The notes beneath the pieces are model-generated. The model did not search any database. It saw nothing but the letters and a program-made list of their open reading frames with translations, and had not been told where the DNA came from. Both the position numbers and the translations under genes were made by a program. From positions 169,541 through 233,540 of the forward strand of contig NZ_PJAS01000052.1 in assembly GCF_002836735.1 (NCBI RefSeq): 64,000 nt of DNA. The letters are read 5' to 3'. Positions 9,327-20,101 of the stretch are shown piece by piece. The stretch's first letter is position 1. Every line of letters begins with the position of its first letter. This DNA comes from Psychrobacter sp. 4Bb (lineage in GTDB: Bacteria > Pseudomonadota > Gammaproteobacteria > Pseudomonadales > Moraxellaceae).

Positions 9327-9426
9327 TATAATCGTTCAATGATAATGACCTTTTATTTTGGCAGTTGTATCCCCATTAACCTTTTGATTTAGTTAATTAA
9401 TATCAGTTACGCCAAGGAACTAACCT

Positions 9427-9807
9427 ATGCTACTTAATATGCTTAAATGCAAATTACACCGTGCCCGTGTTACCCATGCTGAGCTTCACTATGAAGGCTC
9501 TTGCGGTATCGACGGCGATCTATTAGATCTTGCTGGTCTACGCGAAAACGAATCTATTGATATCTACAACGTGACCAACGGTAAGCGCTTTCGCACCTAT
9601 GCTATCCGTGCTGAGGCGGGCTCTGGTATTATCTCATTAAATGGTGCTGCTGCACATATGGCAGATTTAGGCGATATCGTTATCATTTGTGCGTATGCAC
9701 ACTTTGATGAAGTTGAAGCGTCAACGTATCAGCCAAAACTGGTCTATTGCAACGAAGACAACACTGTAAAAGACACTGCAAACATTATTCCTGTACAAGT
9801 TGCTTAA
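9427..9807 (+). CDS. panD: Aspartate 1-decarboxylase proenzyme
   Basis: Makes beta-alanine for pantothenate and CoA synthesis. It is a pyruvoyl enzyme that cleaves itself between Gly24 and Ser25; here the site reads HYEGSCGID with Gly24-Ser25 in exactly that place. 126 residues, normal length. Other family residues ([25 protein letters not shown]) are conserved. It has its own downstream terminator. No other pantothenate gene is adjacent. Confidence 0.97.
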   Translation: MLLNMLKCKLHRARVTHAELHYEGSCGIDGDLLDLAGLRENESIDIYNVTNGKRFRTYAIRAEAGSGIISLNGAAAHMADLGDIVIICAYAHFDEVEASTYQPKLVYCNEDNTVKDTANIIPVQVA

Positions 9808-9905
9808 TATGACAGGATGGTGAGGTTTTGGTAAATTTAAGATAAACACAAAGTTACATCTTTGAATTAGCTGCTATTATTACTAAAAATCTCGATGCTA
9901 AAGGG

Positions 9906-9940
9906 AAAGCTGAATCTTCATTTTGATTCAGCTTTTTTTA
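9906..9940 (+). terminator. panD terminator
   Basis: Eleven-pair perfect stem AAAGCTGAATC / GATTCAGCTTT with an eight-base loop, followed by a run of T residues. Confidence 0.88.
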
Positions 9941-9995
9941 TGCCACTTTTATCTATCAAATTCACATTTTTTATCATATACAAGGAAACATACTG

Positions 9996-11021
9996 ATGTG
10001 GTTGGCCGCGCTTGCAATACTGATTGGGTTAGCAATTTTAGTTTGGAGTGCCGATGTCTTTATTGATGGGGCGACAGCACTAGCAAAGAAGTTTAGTGTG
10101 CCTAGCTTCTTAATTGGTGTCTTAATATTGGGTATAGGCACGTCAGCGCCTGAGATGGTGGTATCAGTACTAGCAGCGATAGAAGGCAGCCCTGAGCTGG
10201 CTCTAGGTAACGCTTATGGCTCGAATATCATCAACATCGCATTGGTACTCGGTGCAACCGTATTGATTAGCCCTATTATCATCCGTAGAGGCATCGTAAA
10301 GCGCGACTTGCCCTTACTGCTGCTAATTACTGTCATCGCCGCTTGGCAGCTACGTGATGGGACATTGAGCCAAGCTGATGGTATCGTATTGTTGATTTTG
10401 TTGGTCGCCGTTTTAGGACTACAGATCATAATGAGTATACGCGAAGGCTATCATGAGCACGAAGACGATATGGTCGTGGCTAATGCTGACTCAGAGCACT
10501 CAAACAACTTAGAGCACTTAGATAACTCAGAGAGCTTAGAAAAGCTAGAACCAAGCGTAACGCGTGGTCTTGTGAGTTTAATTATCGGTATGCTGATGCT
10601 CGTAGCTAGCTCACGTGCTATCGTTTGGGGTGCTGTCGAGTTGGCAACACTATGGGGGCTCAGTGAGCTTATCATTGGTCTAACGATTGTCGCCGTTGGG
10701 ACCTCATTACCTGAACTGGTATCGAGCTTGTCAGCTGCCCGTAAAGGCGAACATGATATGGCGCTCGGCAATATCATCGGCTCTAATATCTTCAATACTT
10801 TGGCAGTTGTCGGCTTAGCAACGGTCATTGCTCCTATAGCCGCCGACCCAGTGATTCTGTCGCGTGATGTGATGGCAATGGGAGTCTTGACGATATTGCT
10901 AGTGACACTATGCGTGTTTGCCTTTAAAACAAAGCGCCAATTCGGTCGTACGTCAGGTGCTACGTTGGTGCTGTTCTTTATGGGCTACACCGCATGGCTG
11001 ATTCAAAGCGTTAGTATGTAA
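9996..11021 (+). CDS. Calcium/sodium antiporter (CaCA family, YrbG-like)
   Basis: Inner-membrane K+-independent Na+/Ca2+ exchanger-type protein of 341 residues, with about ten hydrophobic segments in two homologous halves. Each half carries the family alpha-repeat motif: GIGTSAPEMVVSVLA with GNAYGSNIINIAL in the first, and VGTSLPELVSSLSA with GNIIGSNIFNTLAV in the second. The halves are joined by an acidic hydrophilic loop at about residues 150-187 (many Glu, Asp, Ser, His). Ion specificity cannot be read from the sequence alone. Confidence 0.92.
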   Translation: MWLAALAILIGLAILVWSADVFIDGATALAKKFSVPSFLIGVLILGIGTSAPEMVVSVLAAIEGSPELALGNAYGSNIINIALVLGATVLISPIIIRRGIVKRDLPLLLLITVIAAWQLRDGTLSQADGIVLLILLVAVLGLQIIMSIREGYHEHEDDMVVANADSEHSNNLEHLDNSESLEKLEPSVTRGLVSLIIGMLMLVASSRAIVWGAVELATLWGLSELIIGLTIVAVGTSLPELVSSLSAARKGEHDMALGNIIGSNIFNTLAVVGLATVIAPIAADPVILSRDVMAMGVLTILLVTLCVFAFKTKRQFGRTSGATLVLFFMGYTAWLIQSVSM

Positions 11022-11118
11022 CTGTTTAGGCTAAACCAGCTGAGCAGTGCTACAACTAAATTATTACGTCGATAAGAGTTACTAGTTCAATAAAAATTGT
11101 TACGTCAATAAAATCAGA

Positions 11119-11781
11119 CTACGGTTTTTTCTTACGATTTTTAAAACCGCGCCATAGCCCTTCATGTGCCACTTTTGGCATTTTTAGGGTAATGGTGTTG
11201 GACAGCATGTCTTGTACTGCCAAACCGCGAGGGTTGAACAGGCAAAACACATAGTTGAATACCAAACCAAGAAACGCGCTGGCCAATAAGGCGGCGCGTG
11301 ATCCATCAATAAGACTGCCAATAATGCCGAAAATCAGCGGCATCAAACAAGCGGCCAAGATACGCTTAAACGATTGTCCCCACGTTAGCCATTGACCTGC
11401 ATCATTAATCGTTTTTAATCGCCACGTCTGCATACCCAATGTCTGACCACCACGGCGCCAAAATATCCCATAGAATGCCACGAGCGTCAGTACAAATGAT
11501 GGCGTCATAATAGCATTCTGATACCAGAGCGGCAGTGACTGAGCTTGTGAGGATTCAGTACCCGTCTCCATAGTCAACAGTGTACCCACCACAGTCAATA
11601 TAGTACCGACCAAAAACAGTAAGGCCAAAATCAGCATACCATCATAGAGAATCGCCACGACACGAATCATGGGCTTAGCGATGGTTGGCTCTTCGTTAGG
11701 ATCTTGCTGTACAGGCGCACTCAGTTGAGGCTTTGATTTGCGAGTCGTTTTTGACGGACGTTTAGATGGATTTTTTGACAT
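11119..11781 (-). CDS. RDD family membrane protein
   Basis: A 220-residue protein with a basic Lys/Ser/Pro-rich N-terminus, then RVVAILYDGMLILALLFLVG, an RDD-like entry (Arg-x-x-Ala...Asp in the first helix). Three or four hydrophobic helices follow, with GGQTLGMQTWRLKTINDAG between them, typical of RDD proteins. Function is unknown; some RDD proteins affect ion transport or envelope stress. It is convergent with the antiporter gene, with 97 bases between their stops. Confidence 0.85.
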   Translation of the reverse strand: MSKNPSKRPSKTTRKSKPQLSAPVQQDPNEEPTIAKPMIRVVAILYDGMLILALLFLVGTILTVVGTLLTMETGTESSQAQSLPLWYQNAIMTPSFVLTLVAFYGIFWRRGGQTLGMQTWRLKTINDAGQWLTWGQSFKRILAACLMPLIFGIIGSLIDGSRAALLASAFLGLVFNYVFCLFNPRGLAVQDMLSNTITLKMPKVAHEGLWRGFKNRKKKP

Positions 11782-12104
11782 GGTACAAGCTCATAGCAAG
11801 CAGTGAATAGTAACGCTATTGTACCGTAAATGGTGGGGCTATCGTACATTATCCTAGATGACTATCTAACATCGTAGATGGCCTAAAATCGTAGATGGCT
11901 GTCCAATATCATAGATTGCTCTCCAATATCGTAGATTGCTTTCTAATATTATTAGTTGGCTATCCAATCATGCTACATACAAGAGATGGTCGAAGAATAA
12001 ATAAGTAGAAGGGTGAAAGTTACAGACATAAAAAAACCGCCAATTGTCATAAGACAGGCGATTATTTTAATGTTTTATCAGCTTAAATTAAGCTATTATG
12101 CAAA
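11782..12104. other. Intergenic region with tandem repeat
   Basis: 323 bases upstream of the RDD gene and downstream of tRNA-Arg (both transcribed leftward). It is mostly taken up by the 20-base tandem repeat. No further gene seen. Confidence 0.5.
11851..11968. repeat. Degenerate 20-base tandem repeat, six units
   Basis: Six head-to-tail copies of a unit close to ATCGTAGATGGCTATCCAAT: 11851-11870, 11871-11887 (17 bases), 11888-11907, 11908-11927, 11928-11947 and 11948-11968. The three middle copies differ from each other at only a few positions. A partial unit may precede at 11841. The array lies between the RDD gene start and tRNA-Arg. No open frame covers it convincingly. Confidence 0.85.
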
Positions 12105-12181
12105 TGGTGCGCCTGGAGAGATTCGAACTCCCGACCCCTTAGTTCGTAGCCAAGTGCTCTATCCAACTGAGCTACAGGCGC
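12105..12181 (-). tRNA. tRNA-Arg (anticodon ACG)
   Basis: Read on the minus strand: acceptor GCGCCTG pairs with CAGGCGC, discriminator A and encoded CCA. D-arm AGCTCAGTTGGATAGAGC; anticodon arm CTTGG-CTACGAA-CTAAG gives anticodon ACG; T-arm GGGAGTTCGAATCTCTC. 77 bases. ACG (inosine at 34) reads CGU/CGC/CGA. Confidence 0.97.
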
Positions 12182-12362
12182 GTATTTTGCACTTTATCCA
12201 CTGCGCAGATAATATCTTTTGCAGTAAATTAGGTTGGTCATTATATAGATAATATCGCTTGTGTCAACATCTTTTTTAATTAAAACAAATTATTTTTTGA
12301 ATTAATTATTAAAATGTTTAACGCAGTATATTGCGTTATTACTCTAATAACAACTGAATAAA

Positions 12363-12452
12363 TGGCGGTGAAGGAGGGATTCGAACCCTCGATACGCTTA
12401 CACGTATGGTTCCTTAGCAGGGAACTGGTTTCAGCCACTCACCCACTTCACC
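12363..12452 (-). tRNA. tRNA-Ser (anticodon GCT)
   Basis: A 90-base class II tRNA on the minus strand: acceptor GGTGAAG pairs with CTTCACC, discriminator G, encoded CCA. The anticodon arm GTTCC-CTGCTAA-GGAAC gives anticodon GCT. The long variable arm (ATACG-TGTAAG-CGTAT) is as expected for serine tRNAs. Confidence 0.97.
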
Positions 12453-13598
<1,146 letters not shown>

Positions 13599-13637
13599 CA
13601 TATCTAACAAGCCATAGCTTACCCAAGTAGCAGACGC

Positions 13638-13675
13638 AAAAAAGGCGCTCTATATTTTTATAGAACGCCTTTTTT
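13638..13675. terminator. Bidirectional terminator thiD / yggT
   Basis: Stem AAAAAAGGCGCTCTATA / TATAGAACGCCTTTTTT with one mismatch. A-tract on one side and T-tract on the other serve both convergent genes. Confidence 0.82.
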
Positions 13676-13701
13676 ATGACAGTTTTTACATTTAATTAGG
13701 T

Positions 13702-14271
13702 TTAACCCAAGGTTGGCAACACACTCGCGGCCAAACCACCGATGAATATCTCCAGCAAATAAAATGCTAAGAAAGCAACCATTGGCGATAAATCGAGCAT
13801 ACCTAAATTCGGCGTGATACGACGAAACGGGGCCAAAATAGGCTCAGCCAAATTAATGATAATGCTAATAATCGGATGCTCAGATCTGGTAAACACCACA
13901 ATCCAGCTAACGATGATAGAACCAATCACCAAGTAGCGGCACATGCGTAAAAAGTCTAATAATAAGCTAGTCGTACCCGTAAAGAATAGCGGTACAGGGG
14001 CAATACCTTTATGCGTTAATGCGGCCTTTCCAGAGATATCGATTAGACGAATCAAAAACATCAACACGATAGCGGCAATGCTAATACGACCCTGTGCGAC
14101 AGTCGGGAAAATGCGCCCAAATACATCGACGATATGCGTTGCTTTATAAGCAGGTGCAATCATCGGATTGCTCGCATCCATTCCTGCAAACTGCAACATA
14201 AAACGAATAAACACCAGCATCATAGCGAATGTGGTGACCAAATCAAAAATTTGAAATAACATGTTGTTCAT
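13702..14271 (-). CDS. YggT family membrane protein
   Basis: A 189-residue integral membrane protein with two YggT units. Each has hydrophobic helices separated by a conserved loop: RFMLQFAGMDASNPMIAPAYKATHIV in the first and FTRSEHPIISIIINLAEPILAPFRRITP in the second. Role in bacteria is not firmly known; osmotic tolerance and cell-division or membrane organisation have been suggested. It follows proC in the same direction (119 bases between), a very common pairing. Confidence 0.93.
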   Translation of the reverse strand: MNNMLFQIFDLVTTFAMMLVFIRFMLQFAGMDASNPMIAPAYKATHIVDVFGRIFPTVAQGRISIAAIVLMFLIRLIDISGKAALTHKGIAPVPLFFTGTTSLLLDFLRMCRYLVIGSIIVSWIVVFTRSEHPIISIIINLAEPILAPFRRITPNLGMLDLSPMVAFLAFYLLEIFIGGLAASVLPTLG

Positions 14272-14346
14272 GAAGTGCTACTCAATGTGACATTATTAAC
14301 AGATTCTAGGATGACAAATGTCATTATCAGATGCTGATGATTACAT

Positions 14347-14382
14347 AAGGTGTGTCGTCAGTGGTGACTCACAACACACCTT
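14347..14382. repeat. Nested inverted repeat between proC and yggT
   Basis: AAGGTGTGT (14347-14355) pairs perfectly with ACACACCTT (14374-14382), and inside it GTCA pairs with TGAC. It lies just after the proC stop in the direction of transcription. No T-tract follows on the minus strand, so it is more likely an RNA-stabilising hairpin than an intrinsic terminator. Confidence 0.5.
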
Positions 14383-14390
14383 GTCAGTGT

Positions 14391-15224
14391 TTACTTGCTC
14401 ATTTCTTCACTTAACGCTTGGCTACGACCATAGCAAGCTTGCATGGCCTCGCCGATTTGACGACCAATCTCATTGGCTTGCATTGACTCAACCGCTGCTT
14501 GAGTAGTACCGTTCGGTGAAGTGACTTTACGGCGTAACTCAGCTGGTGCATCATCACTATTCATCGCCATTTTTGCAGCACCTAACATGGTCTGCATAGC
14601 AAGCGCTGAGGCTTGTTCTTTATCTAGTCCTAATGCAACTGCCCCATCGACCATCGATTCAATGAAGTAAAACATATACGCTGGCGCTGAACCTGATACG
14701 GCTGTAACGGCATGCATATGCTCTTCGTCATCGACCCACATGACCAAACCTGATGCTTCCATAACGGCTGTTGCTAGCTGCTTCTGTTCCGCTGAGATAT
14801 TGTCTGTACCGTAGAGGCCAGTCGCGCCCATCTGAATCATAGAAGGCGTGTTTGGCATTGCACGGACGATATTGCTATAGCCGCCCAACATGTTTGATAA
14901 AAGATCAGTCGACAAGCCTGCCGCCACTGAAATGACCAATTGATTGTCTAGCACATCAGCAAAAGCACTTACCACTACTTTCATCATTTGTGGTTTGACT
15001 GCTAGCACCACGATATCCGCACCGATCACAGCAGACTTTGGATCAGCCATTGGATCAACAGTATTTAGACCTTTGGCGGCTAATTGCTCACGTGCATCGC
15101 TGCTAGGATCGGCGACCGTGATTAGATTTGGTTTGATGCCGCAACCCACAAGCCCGCTAATGAGCGCTTGTGCCATGTTTCCGCCACCAATAAAACTGAT
15201 TTTTTTATTATCTAATACCGACAT
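14391..15224 (-). CDS. proC: Pyrroline-5-carboxylate reductase
   Basis: Last step of proline synthesis: NAD(P)H reduction of pyrroline-5-carboxylate. 277 residues, normal length. N-terminal dinucleotide-binding motif SFIGGGNMAQALISGL, VVLAVKPQMM, VRAMPNTPSMIQMGATGL, and C-terminal dimer motifs VTAVSGSAPAYMFYFIE and RRKVTSPNGTTQAA are all present. Upstream of yggT. The frequent neighbour yggS is not adjacent here. Confidence 0.97.
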   Translation of the reverse strand: MSVLDNKKISFIGGGNMAQALISGLVGCGIKPNLITVADPSSDAREQLAAKGLNTVDPMADPKSAVIGADIVVLAVKPQMMKVVVSAFADVLDNQLVISVAAGLSTDLLSNMLGGYSNIVRAMPNTPSMIQMGATGLYGTDNISAEQKQLATAVMEASGLVMWVDDEEHMHAVTAVSGSAPAYMFYFIESMVDGAVALGLDKEQASALAMQTMLGAAKMAMNSDDAPAELRRKVTSPNGTTQAAVESMQANEIGRQIGEAMQACYGRSQALSEEMSK

Positions 15225-15401
15225 ACTTGTCTCCTAGTCACAAAATTCAAAGGTATTCAACTTAACATACTGATATGTAAAACGACACTCAGTTTATCAT
15301 ACTGCCACTATTACCGTTTGATAAATTCAAAATGTCACGCCTGACATCAACCTGATAAAAATCAATGAGTCAGCCAACGGATATTAAACTTTTAACGCTT
15401 T

Positions 15402-16973
15402 CTATTTTAGACTAAGCTCACTTGCAATGTACTCAGCCAATTGATTGCTTTTAGCATCGCTATCGGTATCGTTACCCCTCTGCTCAGAACTCAAGAGCCA
15501 ACTCTCAAATGGTGATGCTAGTAACAGAGGAATATCAGTTTGTATGTCGCTTCCATCTTCAGATTTTTTTGTAAGGGTATTGCTGACTACTATTAAGCTT
15601 CCTCGTAGCCATAATGGAATCCCAAGGGTTTGATACAGCTTTTTGCCTGCTTGTGGGCGCGCAGCCATCTCGGTCTTTAACCGTTGCTCACGGTTTAATG
15701 GCACTATTTTTAACACTATCTGTTGTGCTACACCGTCCACACTATTATTTAACAATCGTACCAGCGAATCTGTTTTCACTTGCAACTGCCAAATATAACG
15801 ATCACTGCTACGTATGGTGAGTGATGTTAAATTATTAGCTGAATGACTAAATAAATTATTAGATAAAGTCAGCATTTGCTCGGTCAGCGGTACATTTAGC
15901 CAAGATAGCCACCCGCTACTCATACGATAGAGCTGCTGACGATAGCGGCGAATGGTATAAGATGCCTTACGACCTTGCCAAAACAGTTCTGTCTGATGAT
16001 CTTGGTCGTCACGTTGGCTGAGAGTTAGCACATCATCGACGAGTTGCTTAGCAGGTGGTAACGGCTCATCTTGACCCAACCAATAGTGCAATAGTTGCCG
16101 CTGACGATACATGGGTAGCTGTTGCAACGCATTGATATTTAGCACGCGCTGTGCGGGTAAAAGTTGCAGGTCTATATTTTCTGTCTGCTGCATATCCTGC
16201 ATAGCTTGAGCATTGACTGTTTCCTGTGCATCACTTAACAGCTGAGCGCTGCGAGCAATATTATCAATAACATTAGGATTGTATGTAGCCAGTATTGGCA
16301 TGATATCGCAGCGTAGCCCACTACGTACGTTGTCGCCGCTGTCATTGGTAGGATCATCTATATAAGGCAGCTCTAAGCGCTTGGCGTAGGCGCTAATAGT
16401 GGCTCGTCGTATCGTGAGCCAAGGTCGCCACAGGATATTGTACTGTACGCCCTGTGTTTGCACTCGCCATGGCTGCATACCAGAGAGACCATTGACTCCA
16501 GCGCCTTGAATAAGCCGCATCAATACGGTTTCAGCTTGGTCGTCAGCATGATGGCCCAATAGCAAAACATCACCTTGATTGATATGTGCGCGCATTACCT
16601 CATAGCGAGCTTGCCGTGCTGCCTGTTCATCATGACCGTTTACTTGCGCACGTAATATATAACACGGTATTTTTTGAGCCTCTGCCCAATCAGCGACATG
16701 GGCTGCCCAAGCGCTACTGTCTGCTTGTAATCCATGATCGACATGTAACAGCTGCGGCAGACATGGCAATCTACCTTGTCGATAGAGCTGCACACACAGC
16801 GCCGCAAGTGCCAATGAATCACGCCCACCACTACATGCCAGCCAAAGACGACGACCATGCAACTGATCACTATACTCAGACATACTGTTCAATAAGGCGG
16901 TTTCTAGTGTCTTATCAACTGGCAAATCAGCAATTGGTTTAACGGGATGCGAGATGATTGCGCTGCTGGTCAT
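15402..16973 (-). CDS. tilS: tRNA(Ile)-lysidine synthase
   Basis: Converts C34 of the CAT-anticodon tRNA-Ile to lysidine so that it reads AUA. N-terminal PP-loop ATPase with the motif ACSGGRDSLALAAL (about residues 46-59), HVDHGLQ, ARYEVM and LGHHADDQAETVLMRLIQGAG. A linker and C-terminal TilS domain follow. At 523 residues it is longer than E. coli TilS (about 430), mainly through extra sequence in the central and C-terminal parts. It precedes nothing in its own operon; accA lies upstream with a terminator between. Confidence 0.95.
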   Translation of the reverse strand: MTSSAIISHPVKPIADLPVDKTLETALLNSMSEYSDQLHGRRLWLACSGGRDSLALAALCVQLYRQGRLPCLPQLLHVDHGLQADSSAWAAHVADWAEAQKIPCYILRAQVNGHDEQAARQARYEVMRAHINQGDVLLLGHHADDQAETVLMRLIQGAGVNGLSGMQPWRVQTQGVQYNILWRPWLTIRRATISAYAKRLELPYIDDPTNDSGDNVRSGLRCDIMPILATYNPNVIDNIARSAQLLSDAQETVNAQAMQDMQQTENIDLQLLPAQRVLNINALQQLPMYRQRQLLHYWLGQDEPLPPAKQLVDDVLTLSQRDDQDHQTELFWQGRKASYTIRRYRQQLYRMSSGWLSWLNVPLTEQMLTLSNNLFSHSANNLTSLTIRSSDRYIWQLQVKTDSLVRLLNNSVDGVAQQIVLKIVPLNREQRLKTEMAARPQAGKKLYQTLGIPLWLRGSLIVVSNTLTKKSEDGSDIQTDIPLLLASPFESWLLSSEQRGNDTDSDAKSNQLAEYIASELSLK

Positions 16974-17045
16974 ATTCAGCCTTATTTTTAGTTACGTTAG
17001 GTGCTTTATGTTAGGTGCTGTACATAGCAACAGTAATAGTAACAG

Positions 17046-17082
17046 CCAAAAAAAAACGCGCCATTAAATGACACGTTTTTAT
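17046..17082 (-). terminator. accA terminator
   Basis: On the minus strand AAACGTGTCAT / ATGGCGCGTTT with two G-T wobbles and a TTA loop, followed by a run of at least eight T residues. Placed between accA and tilS. Confidence 0.75.
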
Positions 17083-17163
17083 TTTAGCACTAAGACTCAG
17101 ACTCTAATATTAAAAGCCACGCATTTGTGACGTTTAATATTAGGTTGGTACAGTATTAGCCAA

Positions 17164-17967
17164 CTAGGCAGGCAACATCACTTCTGAATTGAAAGACTTT
17201 AGCTTTTCATAACGTAGCTCACAACGCTCTTGAGGATCTAAGTCTTTAATTTCATCGAGCTGTTCAGTGATTAATGCTTTTAAGGCATTCATCACAGGTT
17301 GTGGCTGTACATGTGCGCCCTCGCCCTCTTCGATAACAGCGTCAATCAAACCCATTTGATAGAGGTTAATGGCGTTTAATTTTAATGCTTCACTAGCATC
17401 TTGTGCTTTTTCAGCGGTTTTCCAAAGGATAGAAGCACAGCCTTCTGGCGAAATCACTGAGTAAATACTGTTTTGTAGCATGTTTACTTTGTCACCAACG
17501 CCAATCGCTAATGCTCCGCCTGAGCCACCTTCACCAATGATAGTCACAATCACAGGCACTTTCAGACTAGAGAACACAGCGATGCTTTCTGCAATCGCTT
17601 GTGCTTGTCCGCGCTCTTCTGCACCGATACCAGGATATGCGCCTTGGGTATCGACAAAGGTCATCACAGGAATGTTAAAGCGCTCGGCCATTTTGACCAA
17701 ACGAATCACTTTGCGATAGCCTTCAGGATTGGCCATACCAAAGTTATGAGCAATACGCTCACGGGTGCTACGACCACGATGCTGACCAATCACCATCACA
17801 GGCTGACCATCAAAACGTGCAAGACCACCCAAAATGGCTTTGTCATCGGCAAAAGCACGGTCGCCATGCAACTCGTCAAATTCGGTAAAAAGCTGATTAA
17901 CATAGTCCATAAATAATGGACGCTTGGCGTGTCGTGCAAGCTGCACACTATCCCAGACAGTGCTCAT
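17164..17967 (-). CDS. accA: Acetyl-CoA carboxylase carboxyltransferase alpha subunit
   Basis: With AccD transfers carboxyl from biotin carrier to acetyl-CoA, giving malonyl-CoA for fatty acid synthesis. 267 residues, about 50 shorter than E. coli AccA because the N-terminal helical segment is reduced. The catalytic core is complete: [62 protein letters not shown] and [15 protein letters not shown] short AccA is also known in Acinetobacter. GGGAAG lies before the ATG. Confidence 0.96.
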   Translation of the reverse strand: MSTVWDSVQLARHAKRPLFMDYVNQLFTEFDELHGDRAFADDKAILGGLARFDGQPVMVIGQHRGRSTRERIAHNFGMANPEGYRKVIRLVKMAERFNIPVMTFVDTQGAYPGIGAEERGQAQAIAESIAVFSSLKVPVIVTIIGEGGSGGALAIGVGDKVNMLQNSIYSVISPEGCASILWKTAEKAQDASEALKLNAINLYQMGLIDAVIEEGEGAHVQPQPVMNALKALITEQLDEIKDLDPQERCELRYEKLKSFNSEVMLPA

Positions 17968-18144
17968 AGACGCTTCCCTTTAATAATTATACTTAATGTA
18001 TTTATGTTTAAGAATAATATCGTTATCCGTATTCAGATAATGAAAGTACAGTTGTAAACTCAATAGGAGCTATAGTAGCACATCTTAAATAGCATGACAT
18101 TATCGACAACGCCGCTTTTGTTACGTTAATCTTTAACTCAATAC

Positions 18145-19710
18145 TTACAATGGTAACTGCTCAACCTCTGGAGTCTCGGCCTCTTGAGCTTCAATCACAC
18201 TAAGCTGTACGCCCCATTTGGCAAACTGGTCAATCTCAGTACGCAAATCTGCGAGCAAGAAAGCATAATGCTCACTGCTATCCGCTAAGGTGATTTGCCA
18301 ACTGTTTTCAGCGACTACCTTTAGTTCTAACTCTGGTAGCGCGTAATCACTGCGGCTATGATGTGCCAGTACGGCGAGGCGCAACAGTAAGCAAAGGTAA
18401 ACCAACTGATCCCCACCAATCTGACAAGTCTGCTCTAGCATATCGGCTTTGAGCTTGCGGCGATGGTTAAGCATCAGCTGCGCCATGCGTTTTTGATCGA
18501 CTTGCGAAAACCCTGGAATATCAGAGTATTCAAGCAAATACGCGCTGTGCTTGTGATAGCTACTGTGACTGATTGCCAGTCCTATCTCATGTAAGAAAGC
18601 AGCACGTCTGAGCAAGTCGCAATCATCATTGGACAGCGCAAGCTTATCTTTTACTTGTTCAAATAAATGACGGCTGGTTTTTACCACTTGCTTGGCTTGC
18701 TTTTTGTCCCCTGAATAACGCTTGATTAATGCCAATACACTGCGGTCACGCACATCTTCGCTAGCAAAGCGTCCGAGCATATCGTACATAACACCTTCAC
18801 GTAACGCACCATCTGAGTAGGTAATGGTCTCAACACCCAGCACTTTCATTACTGCACGCAGTACTGCCACGCCAGCAGGAAATACGGCTTTACGATGTTC
18901 TTTGACACCTTCTAACTCAATATCATCGATATTGCCAATCTTGATCAGCAATTTCTCTAATTTTTTAACACCTTTATAAGTGATGCGCTCTTGCTCATCG
19001 GCCCAACCTTTGGACACTAGAACATTGCGTACCGCTTTGATTGTACCGCTTGAGCCAACCACACTGCTCCAGCCTGTCTTTTGGTAGCGACCATTAATCG
19101 CTAAGACTTCTTTACGTGCACCTGAAATCGCACTATTAAAAGCTTCTTTTGTGGTCAGACCGTCCGCGAAGAATTTTTGGGTAAAAGAAACACAGCCCAT
19201 TTGTAAACTTTCAGTCAATAATGGATCGAAATTTTGACCAATAATGAACTCTGTCGAACCGCCGCCAATATCCATAACCAAGCGCTTATCACTACTCTCG
19301 TTGGTATGCGAGACGCCCAAATAAATTAATCGCGCTTCTTCACGGCCCGCGATAATCTCAATAGGTTTCGGCAGAATTTTATTGGCACGGGAAATAAAGT
19401 CGTTGGCGTTTTTGGCTTGACGCAGCGCATTGGTCGCGACCACACGAATCCGCTCTGGCGGTACTGAATCCAAGCGCGCCACAAAGCGGCTTAAACAATC
19501 AAGACCGCGCTGCTCAGCGGCTGCGCTTAGAATATTATTTTCGTCCAAACCGGCGGCGAGCTGTACCTTTTCAGACATCGAGACTACTTTTCGCACTTCC
19601 CCATGGTCAAGACGAGCAATAGCTAAATGGAAACTGTTGGAACCAATATCGATGGCTGCCATCATTTCATCATCGCCAATTGGCGGATTCGTAAGGTAGT
19701 CAATAGGCAT
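18145..19710 (-). CDS. ppx: Exopolyphosphatase / GppA family phosphatase
   Basis: Hydrolyses terminal phosphate from polyphosphate and possibly pppGpp. 521 residues from the chosen ATG (19710), giving MPIDYLTN at the N-terminus, similar to E. coli Ppx. An in-frame GTG at 19725 would add five residues. ASKHA phosphate-binding motifs are MMAAIDIGSNSFHLAIARL and VMDIGGGSTEFIIG. The C-terminal HD-like region has LHEIGLAISHSSYHKHSAYL. Ppx and GppA cannot be told apart with certainty by eye. No ppk is adjacent. Confidence 0.93.
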   Translation of the reverse strand: MPIDYLTNPPIGDDEMMAAIDIGSNSFHLAIARLDHGEVRKVVSMSEKVQLAAGLDENNILSAAAEQRGLDCLSRFVARLDSVPPERIRVVATNALRQAKNANDFISRANKILPKPIEIIAGREEARLIYLGVSHTNESSDKRLVMDIGGGSTEFIIGQNFDPLLTESLQMGCVSFTQKFFADGLTTKEAFNSAISGARKEVLAINGRYQKTGWSSVVGSSGTIKAVRNVLVSKGWADEQERITYKGVKKLEKLLIKIGNIDDIELEGVKEHRKAVFPAGVAVLRAVMKVLGVETITYSDGALREGVMYDMLGRFASEDVRDRSVLALIKRYSGDKKQAKQVVKTSRHLFEQVKDKLALSNDDCDLLRRAAFLHEIGLAISHSSYHKHSAYLLEYSDIPGFSQVDQKRMAQLMLNHRRKLKADMLEQTCQIGGDQLVYLCLLLRLAVLAHHSRSDYALPELELKVVAENSWQITLADSSEHYAFLLADLRTEIDQFAKWGVQLSVIEAQEAETPEVEQLPL

Positions 19711-19725
19711 AGGACAAGTCGTCAC

Positions 19726-20101
19726 CGTGTTAGAGAGAGTGGATAGTTTACCAAAATCACGTGCTATATAGTTATAAAATCACATGTATAGAAAAAAATC
19801 ATAACCACAAAAATCAGGGCAATTTTGTCATTAAAGCATTTATGCCAAACACTCGCAAGCGATGCAAAACTGTAGCGGGAACATCGACGACCATCCTATA
19901 AGTTGACAGGTATCGGCTCAGCATCTAGCGCTTGTGTTACTCATATCGGTTTGCTACATTGAAAGCCATCAATATCATGATAAAAAACCGTTATTTACAG
20001 AATTTTTATCCGTATAATTTACTTCACAAGCCACCAACTAATCGGTTAGAAATCATCTGCAATTAATAGTTATCAACCTCACCAGCAAGGAAGCTAGTCA
20101 C
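19726..20101. other. Divergent intergenic region ppx / DUF962 gene
   Basis: 376 bases, A+T-rich, carrying the two divergent promoters. Nothing else recognised. Confidence 0.35.
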
